A stretch of DNA of 64,000 nucleotides from NCBI GenBank assembly GCA_964464175.1, contig CAYXFD010000003.1, positions 1 to 64,000 on the forward strand, given 5' to 3'. The stretch is from CAYXFD01 sp964464175 (GTDB lineage: Bacteria > Cloacimonadota > Cloacimonadia > Cloacimonadales > JAJBBL01). Under the pieces are notes generated by a model. That model saw only the letters and a list, made by a program, of their open reading frames with translations, was not told where the DNA came from and made no database searches. Shown in pieces: positions 35,140-43,842 of this stretch; within the stretch, counting starts at the first letter, position 1; each line of letters begins with the position of its first letter. The position numbers were made by a program, and so were the translations under genes.

Positions 35140-35748
35140 ATGATCATGGAAGGCATTGTTAAATTTAACTGCGTTTGGAATAAGGAAACAATAGATCTCC
35201 TGACTGCTGAAGAATTGCGGGAACTGAACTATTGGCGGGATTTGCTCCGTAAGAAGAGTTTGATAGGTGCTAATGAAAAGGGTTTAGGTTTCGGTAATAT
35301 CAGCATAAGATTACCCGACGGTGAAAAATTTGTAATTACCGGTTCTCAAACTGGTCATCTGAAAGAGTTAAAACAAGAAGATCTTGCTCTGGTGACCGAT
35401 TTTTCTTTGAAAAACAACTATGTTATGTGTCTCGGATTTACCAAAGCTTCTTCCGAAGCCCTCTCACATGCAGCAATCTATAGCAGTTCAAGAGAACATA
35501 GAGCGGTTATACACTTTCACAGCAGGAGAATCTGGGAAAAATCATTCTACCTATACAGTTCAAGTGACCCCAGGGCAGCTTATGGAACTCCGGAATTAGC
35601 GGAATCAATAAAAGACATCCTGACAAATCATTCCCCCAAAGATCCTTCAGTTATTTTATTGGGGGGACATCCGGAGGGTGTGATAACCTTCGGAAACAGT
35701 TTGAAAAGAGCTGCTGAAGAAGCCTTGAAGTTGGCAGAGACTATTTAA
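35140..35748 (+). CDS. Class II aldolase/adducin-family protein, candidate 5-methylthioribulose-1-phosphate aldolase
   Basis: Protein of 202 residues with the fuculose-phosphate-aldolase fold. Visible features are GFGNISIRLPDGEKFVITGS at about 50-69, a likely catalytic Glu107, the zinc ligands His125 and His127 in AVIHFHSRR, and a third histidine at 177 in LLGGHPEGV. The family includes MtnB dehydratases and aldolases such as Ald2 that split methylthioribulose-1-phosphate. Because mtnA precedes it and no mtnC or mtnD gene is nearby, cleavage to DHAP and a methylthio-aldehyde is the preferred reading. The start could be 35140 or 35146; no strong ribosome-binding site is present. Confidence 0.75.
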   Translation: MIMEGIVKFNCVWNKETIDLLTAEELRELNYWRDLLRKKSLIGANEKGLGFGNISIRLPDGEKFVITGSQTGHLKELKQEDLALVTDFSLKNNYVMCLGFTKASSEALSHAAIYSSSREHRAVIHFHSRRIWEKSFYLYSSSDPRAAYGTPELAESIKDILTNHSPKDPSVILLGGHPEGVITFGNSLKRAAEEALKLAETI

Positions 35749-35885
35749 AAAGCATACTTTTAACCTTGCTCGATCTCTGTCTTGTATTTTTCATTTGCAG
35801 AGCACTTGTTCAGGTAAAGAAAAAGGTGGACAGATTTTCGAGCTATTAGTCTCCTTCAAACAAAATCATCCTCAAGGAGTAGTTT

Positions 35886-37223
35886 ATGGAAAGACAAAGA
35901 AGAGCAATTGATCTATTGATCGAGAAGGCAACGATCATGACCATGAATAATGCTATGGAGATCGTGGAGGGCTGGCTGGCTATAGATAAGGGATTTATTA
36001 TTGATATGGGGTATAGTGGCGGAGAGAAAAAATCCGATCCTTCCCAACAATTTCAACCGGCTCAGACAATTGATGCTTCCCATAAAATTGTACTTCCCGG
36101 CTTCATTAATACCCATACACACGTACCTATGTCCTATTTCAAAGGTTTGGCGGATGATTTACCACTTCAAACCTGGCTTGAAGATCATATCTGGCCCAAA
36201 GAGAGAGAAATGGTAAACGCTGAATTTGTTTATCATTCGTCATTACACGGAATTGCCGATTTGATCAGGAATGGTGTCACGATGTTCAATGATCAGTATT
36301 TTGAGAGTGAAATGATCGCTAAGGCGTCTATAGAAGCAGGTATAAGGGCAGTTTTAGGTGAGGGAGTAATGGATTTTCCCGTTGCTAATCATGCCAATGC
36401 CGAGGATGCTCTCAACTATTCTTTACGATTGCACGAGAAGATGAAAAACAAAGCATTGATCGATGTCAGTATTTCTCCCCATGCCATTTATACCTGTGGT
36501 GAAGAAACTTTAAGGAAAGCGATAGAAATTGCCAGATCTCATAACATGCTGCTTCATACTCATTTATCCGAAACAAAAAAGGAGTATGACGATTCTTTAG
36601 CAAAATATAAGCTCACTCCCACTCAGTATCTTGCAAAACTCGGTTTTTGGGGAGAAGATACCATTGCTGCTCATTGTGTCTGGCTTTCAGATAAAGATAT
36701 TGAAATTTTGGCTGAAAATAAGGTGAGTATTGCCATAAATACCGAAAGCAACCTAAAGCTGGCTTCAGGCTTTCTCCCTCTTAAGAAATGCCTTGAGAAA
36801 AAAATCAATATGACAACCGGTACAGACGGGGTTGCGAGCAATAATAATCTTTCAATAATAGAAGAGATTGGGATTACCGCAAAGGTTCACAAGGCTTTGA
36901 ACAACGACCCGACCTTCCTTCCTGCCAGAGAAATAATGCGCTTTCCCACGATCAACGGGGCAGCTGCTCTTGGTAAGCAGGATGTCTTGGGTTCGTTAGA
37001 GAAAGGGAAATTAGCCGACCTGATAATCATCGCTGTGAACAGTGTAGAAGCTTTACCAATGTATGACCTTTATTCACAGGTAGTTTATAATCTCAATTCA
37101 TCAAATATAACGGACGTAATAATTAACGGTAAAATTGTTATGTATAACAGAGCATTGACTACTCTTGATGAAGAGGAATTGATCGATCGTGCAAACTATT
37201 ACCGGAAAAAGATGAGAAAATGA
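35886..37223 (+). CDS. mtaD: 5-Methylthioadenosine/S-adenosylhomocysteine deaminase (MtaD/DadD type)
   Basis: Amidohydrolase of 445 residues deaminating the adenine of MTA, SAH or 5'-deoxyadenosine. The metal-binding HTH is at 77-79 in GFINTHTHVPMSYFKGLADD, the characteristic segment LQTWLEDHIWPKE follows, then LHTHLSETKKEYD, AHCVWLSDKDIEIL and the metal-binding aspartate in TGTDGVASNNNLSIIEEI. AAGGAG precedes the ATG. In methanogens the product methylthioinosine is phosphorolysed to methylthioribose-1-phosphate, the MtnA substrate. The phosphorylase is not in this window. Confidence 0.88.
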   Translation: MERQRRAIDLLIEKATIMTMNNAMEIVEGWLAIDKGFIIDMGYSGGEKKSDPSQQFQPAQTIDASHKIVLPGFINTHTHVPMSYFKGLADDLPLQTWLEDHIWPKEREMVNAEFVYHSSLHGIADLIRNGVTMFNDQYFESEMIAKASIEAGIRAVLGEGVMDFPVANHANAEDALNYSLRLHEKMKNKALIDVSISPHAIYTCGEETLRKAIEIARSHNMLLHTHLSETKKEYDDSLAKYKLTPTQYLAKLGFWGEDTIAAHCVWLSDKDIEILAENKVSIAINTESNLKLASGFLPLKKCLEKKINMTTGTDGVASNNNLSIIEEIGITAKVHKALNNDPTFLPAREIMRFPTINGAAALGKQDVLGSLEKGKLADLIIIAVNSVEALPMYDLYSQVVYNLNSSNITDVIINGKIVMYNRALTTLDEEELIDRANYYRKKMRK

Positions 37224-37286
37224 ACCTTTTCCTGAATCGCCGATAGATTTTTAACATTTCCTTGCTACCGCCGAGATAATCTAAAG

Positions 37287-37739
37287 ATGAACGTGATAGA
37301 CCCGAATCTGGTTAAAACTAATTTTCAGGCAGCGAATAAAGAAGACTGCCTGAGAAAGATAGCCCAGGACTATAAAAGAGCTGAGATCATTACAGATGCA
37401 GACTTCTTTTATCATAAACTGATGGAACGGGAAAAAACTCTTTCCACTGGTATCGGTTATGGAATTGCCATCCCCCATCTGAGAGATGAATCAGTCCGGC
37501 AATTGACTATCGGTATTTATCTTCTTGACAGAGAGATTGAGTTCAATTCGATTGATTTGAAGAAAGTAAGACTGATTGTCTGTTTTGCTATACCCTCGGA
37601 TAGTGGCAACAGGTACATGAAGGTTTTACAAAAGGTCTCTGAGTTCTTCCGCTCGGAAAGTAATCGTGAGAGCACTTTCCGCTGTGAGGACAAGGAAACC
37701 TTATTAAAGATATTCCGGAGACTAACTAATGAGCTATAG
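37287..37739 (+). CDS. PTS EIIA type-2 (PtsN-like) domain protein
   Basis: Stand-alone EIIA domain of 150 residues of the fructose/mannitol/nitrogen class. The phosphorylated histidine is His64 in GIGYGIAIPHLRDESV, followed by the family strand QLTIGIYLLDREIEFNSID and VRLIVCFAIPS. No EIIB, EIIC, HPr or EI gene is nearby, so a regulatory PtsN-like role is more likely than sugar transport. The ribosome-binding site is weak. The gene overlaps the following PorV-like gene by 11 bases, which implies coupled translation. Confidence 0.85.
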   Translation: MNVIDPNLVKTNFQAANKEDCLRKIAQDYKRAEIITDADFFYHKLMEREKTLSTGIGYGIAIPHLRDESVRQLTIGIYLLDREIEFNSIDLKKVRLIVCFAIPSDSGNRYMKVLQKVSEFFRSESNRESTFRCEDKETLLKIFRRLTNEL

Positions 37740-38682
37740 AAGGGCAATAATCTTAGCATTCGTCACTCTTCTCTGGGTGACCCAGATCTGTGCTGCCAAT
37801 GAGAGTATTGGCACTACAGGGTTTAATTTTCTCCGGGTCACCTACTCTGCCAGAGCAGCCGGCATGGCTAATTCCTTTACAGGGCAGGCAGATGATATCG
37901 AAACCCTGTTTTTCAACCCCGCCGGTTTACCGCAATTAGCATCAACAATGGTAGCTACTTCCTATCTCAATTACTTTGAGGGTTTTCAGGGTGGTTCCCT
38001 GCTTTTTGCCAAACCTGCAGCAGAAGGACTTTCTTACGGTTTCTACCTCCAATATTTAGGGAATCAGAGCATTACCCGGACTATTGTCGATGACTCCGGA
38101 GAGTTCATTGGAACTGCCGGGACTTTCGGGGCAAATGACTTGTTAATAGGTGTTTCAGGCGGGGTATCTATCCATGAATTTCTTAATCTCGGAGCAAGTG
38201 TTAAATACATTTACGAATCCTTAGATGACTACTCTGCTTCTGCTGCCGCTGTTGATCTGAGCCTGCTGCACCAAACTATGAACGAGAATCTGAAGGTCGG
38301 AATTACCTTGAGAAACATCGGCAGACAAGTAACCTATTATACTGCCGCGAAATACAGAGAGAAACTGCCGACTCAGTTTACTATTGGTTTTAATTATCAG
38401 CTTCCGGATAGGTTCAATGCCAATCTGGATATTGTCAAACCTTTCGATCACGATTTTTCGGGAAGAATTGGATTCGAATATCGAGTTCACCCGATGTTTA
38501 GCCTTAGAGCAGGATTTGACAGCCGGGCAGACGACTGGCGAATGGGCGGTGATTACGATATCCTTTCCGGTCTTTCAACCGGTTTCGGCTGTTATCTGAA
38601 GCAGTATGAATTGAACTATGGTATCTCTTCCTATGGTGATCTCGGTTTGGTAAATCAGATATCACTCAAATATAATTTCTGA
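37729..38682 (+). CDS. PorV/PorQ-family outer-membrane protein
   Basis: Exported beta-barrel of 317 residues. A signal peptide covers about 1-23 (LAFVTLLWVTQICAANES). The family hallmark follows: FLRVTYSARAAGMANSFTGQADDIETLFFNPAGLPQ, the FadL-like N-terminal region shared by PorV and PorQ. Many alternating hydrophobic strands end in YNF. PorV/PorQ proteins act in the type IX secretion system of Bacteroidota, shuttling or attaching cargo; in other FCB phyla the same family is abundant but less well studied. It overlaps the EIIA gene by 11 bases. A second member lies at 53401-54438. Confidence 0.88.
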   Translation: MSYRRAIILAFVTLLWVTQICAANESIGTTGFNFLRVTYSARAAGMANSFTGQADDIETLFFNPAGLPQLASTMVATSYLNYFEGFQGGSLLFAKPAAEGLSYGFYLQYLGNQSITRTIVDDSGEFIGTAGTFGANDLLIGVSGGVSIHEFLNLGASVKYIYESLDDYSASAAAVDLSLLHQTMNENLKVGITLRNIGRQVTYYTAAKYREKLPTQFTIGFNYQLPDRFNANLDIVKPFDHDFSGRIGFEYRVHPMFSLRAGFDSRADDWRMGGDYDILSGLSTGFGCYLKQYELNYGISSYGDLGLVNQISLKYNF

Positions 38683-38729
38683 GAACTGCAATGAGAATAA
38701 AGAAGCATAACAAGGAGTGGATAAAAGGA

Positions 38730-38767
38730 AAATTGTGAGTGGAAAAGCCCTGTCACAATTTCTTCTT
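38730..38767 (+). terminator. Hairpin with partial U tract before glyS
   Basis: AAATTGTGA (38730-38738) pairs perfectly with TCACAATTT (38753-38761), then CTTCTT. It sits 47 bases past the PorV-like stop and 17 bases before the glyS ATG, so it could end the upstream transcript or influence glyS expression. Confidence 0.45.
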
Positions 38768-38778
38768 ACGACTATTAT

Positions 38779-40959
38779 ATGAAACAAGATTTACTATTCG
38801 AAATTGGTGTAGAAGAATTACCAGCCAGTTACCTTAAGCCAGCCCTTGACTCCCTGGTCAAACATATCTCTTCGTCTCTCGAAGAAAAAAAGCTCTCCTA
38901 TTCAGGGTTAAAGACTTTCTCAACAGCAAGAAGATTAACTGTTCTGGTTGAATCCCTGGCGAAAAAGCAGAATGACGAGACAATCAAAAAGCTCGGTCCT
39001 GCTAAAAGAATAGCATTTAATCCCGACGGCACCCTTTCTCAAGCCGGACAGGGGTTCGTCAGATCCGCAGGGATTAGTCCGGAAACTCTGGAAATTGAAA
39101 AAACCCCTAAGGGTGAGTATATTTCTGCGATTATTCAGCTGCAGGGAGAAGAGACCTATAACATTCTGAAAAGAATCTTGCCGGAAGCATTTCGCAAGAT
39201 CAAATTCCCGAAAACAATGTACTGGAACTCCAAGGATATTACTTTTGCCCGGCCGATAAGGTGGCTTCTTTGTCTCTATGGTGTCCAGGTGGTGGATTTT
39301 GAATTTAACGGAATCAGAACAGGCAGGTTGACTTTCGGTAATGTTTTAGGAAAGAGAGCTGAAGCAATTGAGCTCAATAATATCTCTGATTATGCCAAAG
39401 AGCTTAAGAGAAATTTTGTCTATTCCAACCGGGAAGAAAGAAAAGAGCTTATTCGTAAACAGATAACAGTTCTGGCAGAAACTGTTAAGGGCAAAACCCT
39501 GCAAGAAGAGGAACTACTGGAGGAAGTAACAGACTTAGTAGAGTATCCCACAGCTATCTTGACTAAGTTCTCTGAGACATACCTAAAACTGCCGGAAAGA
39601 ATCATCCATTCTACCTTGGCGAAAAATCAGAAATACTTTCCTCTCTACTCGACAGAAAGCCAAGAAGCCGCTAAGAACCATAGCAGGTTAGTGAGCTACT
39701 TTATTTTTGTTGCCAATAATCATCCCGACCAGGCAGAAAATACCAAAGCCGGAAACGAAAGAGTTGTTAAAGCGAGACTTGATGATGCTGTCTTTTATTT
39801 TGAAGAAGATCTGAAGAAATCAATCGATTACTTTAACAACCGCCTTTCTAAGATGGTCTTTCATGCCTCGCTGGGCTCGATAAAAGACAAGGTTGAAAGA
39901 ATTGGCCAGATTTCTCATTATTTGGCAGAGTCCCTGAAGCTCGATAATCACTCCAGAGAACGACTATCCCGTGCAGCCTCTATCTGCAAATTTGATCTGG
40001 CAACGAATATGATCGCAGAAAAGGAGTTCACCGGACTACAGGGATATATCGGAATGAATTATGCCCTTCTCTGGCACGAAGATAAGGAAGTCTCGGCAGC
40101 GATAGAAGAACACTATCATCCTTTAAGCTTCACAGACACACTTCCCCGATCATTGATCGGAACCATTATCAGTATTGCCGATAAGATAGACACATTATCT
40201 TCTTTATTCGCATTAGGAAATATTCCCACCGGCTCAAATGATCCTTACGCCTTGAGAAGAGCAGGTAACGGAATAGTAAGAATGCTTTACGAAAAAGATA
40301 TTCATCTGGAGATGCCCGAATTATTAGCTTACGTGTATTCATTGGTCAAGTCTGCCGCTGCAAAAACCTCTTCTTCTGACGATAATCAGGAACATATAGA
40401 ACAACCTGCCAAGGTATTAGCAAATCAAAAAGAACTGCTTCTGTTTTTGAGACAGAGAACAGAGTGGCTTTTGGAACAAAACAAGTTAGACTATGATATA
40501 ATCAATTCCGTTATGTTCTCAGGTTTCGTCGAAATAACAACCCTGAAGAAAAAGGTCAAAGCTCTGCAGAAATTAAGAACCAGGGACGATTTTGAACAAT
40601 TGGTCCTGAGCTACAAAAGAGTTTCGAATATCATTTCTGCTTCAGAACTTCATGCCTCACAAGAAGATAAGATCGTCAGCGAACTGTTAAGTGAAGAAGC
40701 AGAAAAGGACCTTTTTCTGGCTCTTAATGAGACTGAAACCCAGGTCGATTCTCTTTTAAAGCTCTCTGATTATGAAGGATTGCTCGAACTCTTTATCTCA
40801 TTAAAAGAGAAAATTGATACTTTTTTCGATAAAATTCTGGTCAATGTTGACGATCAGCGGTTGCGGGCAAATCGCTACGCTCTCCTCAAAAGAATTAAAA
40901 CCCTCTTTTTGCATATCGGAGACCTTTCCCTGATTGTAATTGAAGGTGAGAAAAAATAG
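38779..40959 (+). CDS. glyS: Glycyl-tRNA synthetase beta subunit
   Basis: Beta subunit of 726 residues of the bacterial alpha2-beta2 GlyRS. It opens with the family signature DLLFEIGVEELPASYLKPAL, has TMYWNSKDITFARPIRWLLCLYG near 150, and an HD-like domain with LWHEDKEVSAAIEEHYHPLS near 435-454. The C-terminal helical part matches the DALR-type anticodon-binding region (FEQLVLSYKRVSNI). Length is slightly above the usual 690. The alpha subunit gene (glyQ), normally adjacent upstream, is not in this window. No clear Shine-Dalgarno sequence precedes the ATG. Confidence 0.95.
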   Translation: MKQDLLFEIGVEELPASYLKPALDSLVKHISSSLEEKKLSYSGLKTFSTARRLTVLVESLAKKQNDETIKKLGPAKRIAFNPDGTLSQAGQGFVRSAGISPETLEIEKTPKGEYISAIIQLQGEETYNILKRILPEAFRKIKFPKTMYWNSKDITFARPIRWLLCLYGVQVVDFEFNGIRTGRLTFGNVLGKRAEAIELNNISDYAKELKRNFVYSNREERKELIRKQITVLAETVKGKTLQEEELLEEVTDLVEYPTAILTKFSETYLKLPERIIHSTLAKNQKYFPLYSTESQEAAKNHSRLVSYFIFVANNHPDQAENTKAGNERVVKARLDDAVFYFEEDLKKSIDYFNNRLSKMVFHASLGSIKDKVERIGQISHYLAESLKLDNHSRERLSRAASICKFDLATNMIAEKEFTGLQGYIGMNYALLWHEDKEVSAAIEEHYHPLSFTDTLPRSLIGTIISIADKIDTLSSLFALGNIPTGSNDPYALRRAGNGIVRMLYEKDIHLEMPELLAYVYSLVKSAAAKTSSSDDNQEHIEQPAKVLANQKELLLFLRQRTEWLLEQNKLDYDIINSVMFSGFVEITTLKKKVKALQKLRTRDDFEQLVLSYKRVSNIISASELHASQEDKIVSELLSEEAEKDLFLALNETETQVDSLLKLSDYEGLLELFISLKEKIDTFFDKILVNVDDQRLRANRYALLKRIKTLFLHIGDLSLIVIEGEKK

Positions 40960-41025
40960 TAGTGGAATTGCCCGTAAGTTCAATAAAAGAGATCTTGTCT
41001 GATACAAAAATATAAGGGAGAAAAA

Positions 41026-42228
41026 ATGAAGATTAAGATTGCAAACCGAGCTAAAGCTATCCGCCCCTCTCCAACTCTTTCCGTAACAGCTAAAGCAAAA
41101 GAGATGCAGGCTAAAGGAATTGATGTTATTAATTTGGGTGCCGGTGAACCTGATTTCAATACTCCTGATTATATCAAAGAAGCAGGGAAACAGGCTATCG
41201 ATCAGAATTTTACCCGCTATACCGTCTCCTCAGGCATTTTGCCTCTGCGGGAAGCTATTTGTGCTAAACTGAAAGAAGATAATAACCTCAATTATACCGC
41301 TCAACAGATATTAGTTTCACCAGGAGCTAAAGCAGCAATCATTAATGTTTTGATGACTGTTTGTGATCCAAGAGATGAGGTTTTCATCCCCTCACCGTAT
41401 TGGGTCAGTTATACCTCCCAGGTGGAAATGGTAGATGCTTTTCCGATTATTCTGCCTACAAATGAAAGCTCTAATTTCAAGATCACTGCCGAGCAGTTAG
41501 AAGAGGCAATATTATACCATACAACCCCCAAAGCCCTGATTCTCAACTCACCGGATAATCCGACAGGTTGTGTCTATACCCGTGAAGAACTCGCTGCAAT
41601 AGCTGAAATCTGTCTCAAACATGAGATCATCATTATCTCCGATGAGATCTATGAAAAGATTGTCTATGATAACATTGAACACATTTCTATTGCCTCAATT
41701 TCACCTGAGATACAGGATATCACTGTCTTGATCAATGGCGTCTCGAAAGCTTATGCCATGACGGGATGGAGACTCGGTTATGCAGCAGGCAATGAAGAGA
41801 TAATCAAGAGAGCCGGAAGAATTCAAGAACATACAACCTCCAATGTCTGCTCAATCACTCAGAAAGCAGCTTTAGCAGCCATAACCCATAATGACGGCTC
41901 TGTGGAAATGATGAGAAAAGAATTCGAAAAGCGCAGAAATTGGCTGGTTGAGGAACTCAACCATATTCCTAATGTCAGTTGTTTTAAGCCCCAAGGAGCT
42001 TTCTATGCCATGCCTAATATCTCTTACTATCTGATGAACAACAAATTGGGAATAAAGAATTCGATAATGCTGTGTACATATTTACTCGAGAAATTTCATA
42101 TCGCCCTCGTTCCGGGCTTGGCATTCGGCGTAGATAATTATGTCCGTTTTTCCTATGCCACAAGTATGGATAATATCGAAAAAGGGGTAGCCCGATTGAA
42201 AGAGGGATTATTGTCTCTAACCCATTAA
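41026..42228 (+). CDS. Aspartate aminotransferase-type class I aminotransferase
   Basis: PLP enzyme of 400 residues of aminotransferase subgroup Ib/Igamma. NLGAGEPDFNTPDYI lies at 36-50, NSPDNPTGCVYTREEL at about 174-189, and the PLP-binding lysine is Lys241 in NGVSKAYAMTGWRLGYAAG. RFSYATS near the C-terminus supplies the carboxylate-binding arginine. Aspartate/2-oxoglutarate is the most likely pair, but related enzymes use other amino acids. GGGAG precedes the ATG and a hairpin with a U tract follows the stop. Confidence 0.92.
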   Translation: MKIKIANRAKAIRPSPTLSVTAKAKEMQAKGIDVINLGAGEPDFNTPDYIKEAGKQAIDQNFTRYTVSSGILPLREAICAKLKEDNNLNYTAQQILVSPGAKAAIINVLMTVCDPRDEVFIPSPYWVSYTSQVEMVDAFPIILPTNESSNFKITAEQLEEAILYHTTPKALILNSPDNPTGCVYTREELAAIAEICLKHEIIIISDEIYEKIVYDNIEHISIASISPEIQDITVLINGVSKAYAMTGWRLGYAAGNEEIIKRAGRIQEHTTSNVCSITQKAALAAITHNDGSVEMMRKEFEKRRNWLVEELNHIPNVSCFKPQGAFYAMPNISYYLMNNKLGIKNSIMLCTYLLEKFHIALVPGLAFGVDNYVRFSYATSMDNIEKGVARLKEGLLSLTH

Positions 42229-42229
42229 C

Positions 42230-42258
42230 AGGAGTTACAGATAATCATAACTCCTTTT
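42230..42258 (+). terminator. Hairpin terminator after the aminotransferase gene
   Basis: AGGAGTTA (42230-42237) pairs perfectly with TAACTCCT (42248-42255) around a 10-base loop and is followed by TTTA. The next small gene starts 14 bases later, so it may be partly read through. Confidence 0.55.
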
Positions 42259-42271
42259 ACCTGGAAGAAAT

Positions 42272-42493
42272 ATGAAATTCCTTAATGAAGAGCTGCAGAG
42301 AAAGCACCAGGAAAGAAAGAACGATAAAGCCTCCTACTGGACTAACTGGATCGTAAAAATTATCTTACTGCTTTTCGCCCTTTTGATCATTCGTCATTTT
42401 TCTGACCTTCACATCCTTTTCTTCGATGATATCTTCCGCTCTTCCAGAGCAACTGAAGAGGTTGAAAACAATCCAGCCTCTCTTCTTGACTGA
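42272..42493 (+). CDS. Small single-helix membrane protein
   Basis: Protein of 73 residues. A highly charged N-terminus (NEELQRKHQERKNDKAS) is followed by one membrane helix at about 28-45 (WIVKIILLLFALLIIRHF) and a short polar tail. GGAAG lies before the ATG. No family is recognised. It lies between the aminotransferase gene and purM, with a gap of 56 bases to the purM start. Codon pattern and length are compatible with a real small gene, but evidence is limited. Confidence 0.55.
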   Translation: MKFLNEELQRKHQERKNDKASYWTNWIVKIILLLFALLIIRHFSDLHILFFDDIFRSSRATEEVENNPASLLD

Positions 42494-42549
42494 AGTAAAG
42501 AGATCGAATGAATTTGCCTATAAAACAATAACCACGTTAGGAGTTGGAC

Positions 42550-43653
42550 TTGGATTATAAAAAATCAGGAGTCGATATTTCGGCCGGAAATGAAACAGTA
42601 AGACTTATAAAACCGTTAGTTAAAGAGACATATAATAAAAATGTCCTCTCTGAACTTGGGGGATTTGCCGGTTTTTATGCCCTCGAAAAGGATAAGTGGC
42701 GGGAACCGGTTCTGGTTTCCAGTACTGATGGAGTGGGAACGAAACTATGTATTGCTGAATCAGCCGGACAATATAAGAGTATTGGAAGAGATTTGGTAAA
42801 CCATTGTGTTAACGATATTTTCGTTCATGGTGCCAAACCGCTGTTCTTTCTCGACTATATTGGCATTGGAAAGCTGAAACCGGAAAAAATTAGGGACATC
42901 GTTACCGGTCTCGCTGCTGCCTGCAAGGAGAATCAGATGGCATTAATAGGCGGAGAGACCGCAGAAATGCCCGGAATCTATCAGCGGGAAGATTTCGATC
43001 TCGCCGGAACAATTGTCGGTTGCGTGGAAAGAGAGAATATCATTAACGGAAGCAATATTACCGAAGGTGATTTGATCGTCGGATTTCCCTCGTCAGGAAT
43101 TCATACAAACGGGTATTCATTGGTAAGGAACATTCTCTTCTCCGATGAAAATAACTCTTCCGGTTCCTGTTCTCCAAAAGCAACCAAACCGGAAGGATTG
43201 CAACTCACAGATTTTGTAGCTCAGTTTGATAAAACTCTCGGAGAAGAGTTGCTGACTGTACACAAGTCATATTATCAAAAACTGAAACAATATGCAGTCC
43301 CGGACTTGATTCACGGTATGGCCCACATAACCGGAGGTGGGATTGCCGGAAATCTGGCAAGAATTATCCCGGAAGGGTTACAGGCTGTCATTGACTGTCA
43401 AAGTTGGAATAGGCTCCCTATTTTTGCTTTTCTGCAGAATAAGGGTAACATAGCTGAAGACGAAATGTTCAAGGTATTCAATATGGGTATAGGCTTCATT
43501 GCTGTTACACCTCCGGAAACTGCTGCAGAACTCACAAAGAAAGAAAATGGTATAGTAATCGGGAGCATTAAATCTCTCAATAACGTGACAAGTCAGCATC
43601 AGAATGAAGCGGAAAGCGTTGTTCTTCTCAAGGATAATCTGAGCGATGATTAA
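42550..43653 (+). CDS. purM: Phosphoribosylformylglycinamidine cyclo-ligase (AIR synthetase)
   Basis: Purine-biosynthesis enzyme of 367 residues forming aminoimidazole ribotide. Motifs in order are MDYKKSGVDI at the start, SSTDGVGTKL at about 59-68, NDIFVHGAKPLFFLDYIG, GGETAEMPGIY, SSGIHTNGYSLVR and HITGGGIAGNLARI. The TTG at 42550 is chosen because AGGAG at 42539-42543 gives six bases of spacing and the family usually begins here; the TTG at 42544 abuts that site. No other purine gene is adjacent. A hairpin follows the stop. Confidence 0.95.
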   Translation: MDYKKSGVDISAGNETVRLIKPLVKETYNKNVLSELGGFAGFYALEKDKWREPVLVSSTDGVGTKLCIAESAGQYKSIGRDLVNHCVNDIFVHGAKPLFFLDYIGIGKLKPEKIRDIVTGLAAACKENQMALIGGETAEMPGIYQREDFDLAGTIVGCVERENIINGSNITEGDLIVGFPSSGIHTNGYSLVRNILFSDENNSSGSCSPKATKPEGLQLTDFVAQFDKTLGEELLTVHKSYYQKLKQYAVPDLIHGMAHITGGGIAGNLARIIPEGLQAVIDCQSWNRLPIFAFLQNKGNIAEDEMFKVFNMGIGFIAVTPPETAAELTKKENGIVIGSIKSLNNVTSQHQNEAESVVLLKDNLSDD

Positions 43654-43663
43654 CACTTCAAGC

Positions 43664-43705
43664 GAATTCAGCAACATGATTTCCCGGCTTTCTCAGCTGA
43701 ATTTC
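43664..43705 (+). terminator. Possible terminator after purM
   Basis: GAATTCAGC (43664-43672) pairs with GCTGAATTT (43696-43704, one G-U pair) around a 23-base loop, with a weak T-rich tail. It starts ten bases past the purM stop. Confidence 0.35.
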
Positions 43706-43842
43706 TACTCACGTCCTAATCATTTGAAATGATTTTTGAAATGGATCTATCAGGTTTTATTAAAAACTGAAAACCTTTTAGAACTGATGCCGAAACTGAA
43801 TCAATCTATTTAGAAACAAGTAACCTCTGAAGGAGAAAAGAG

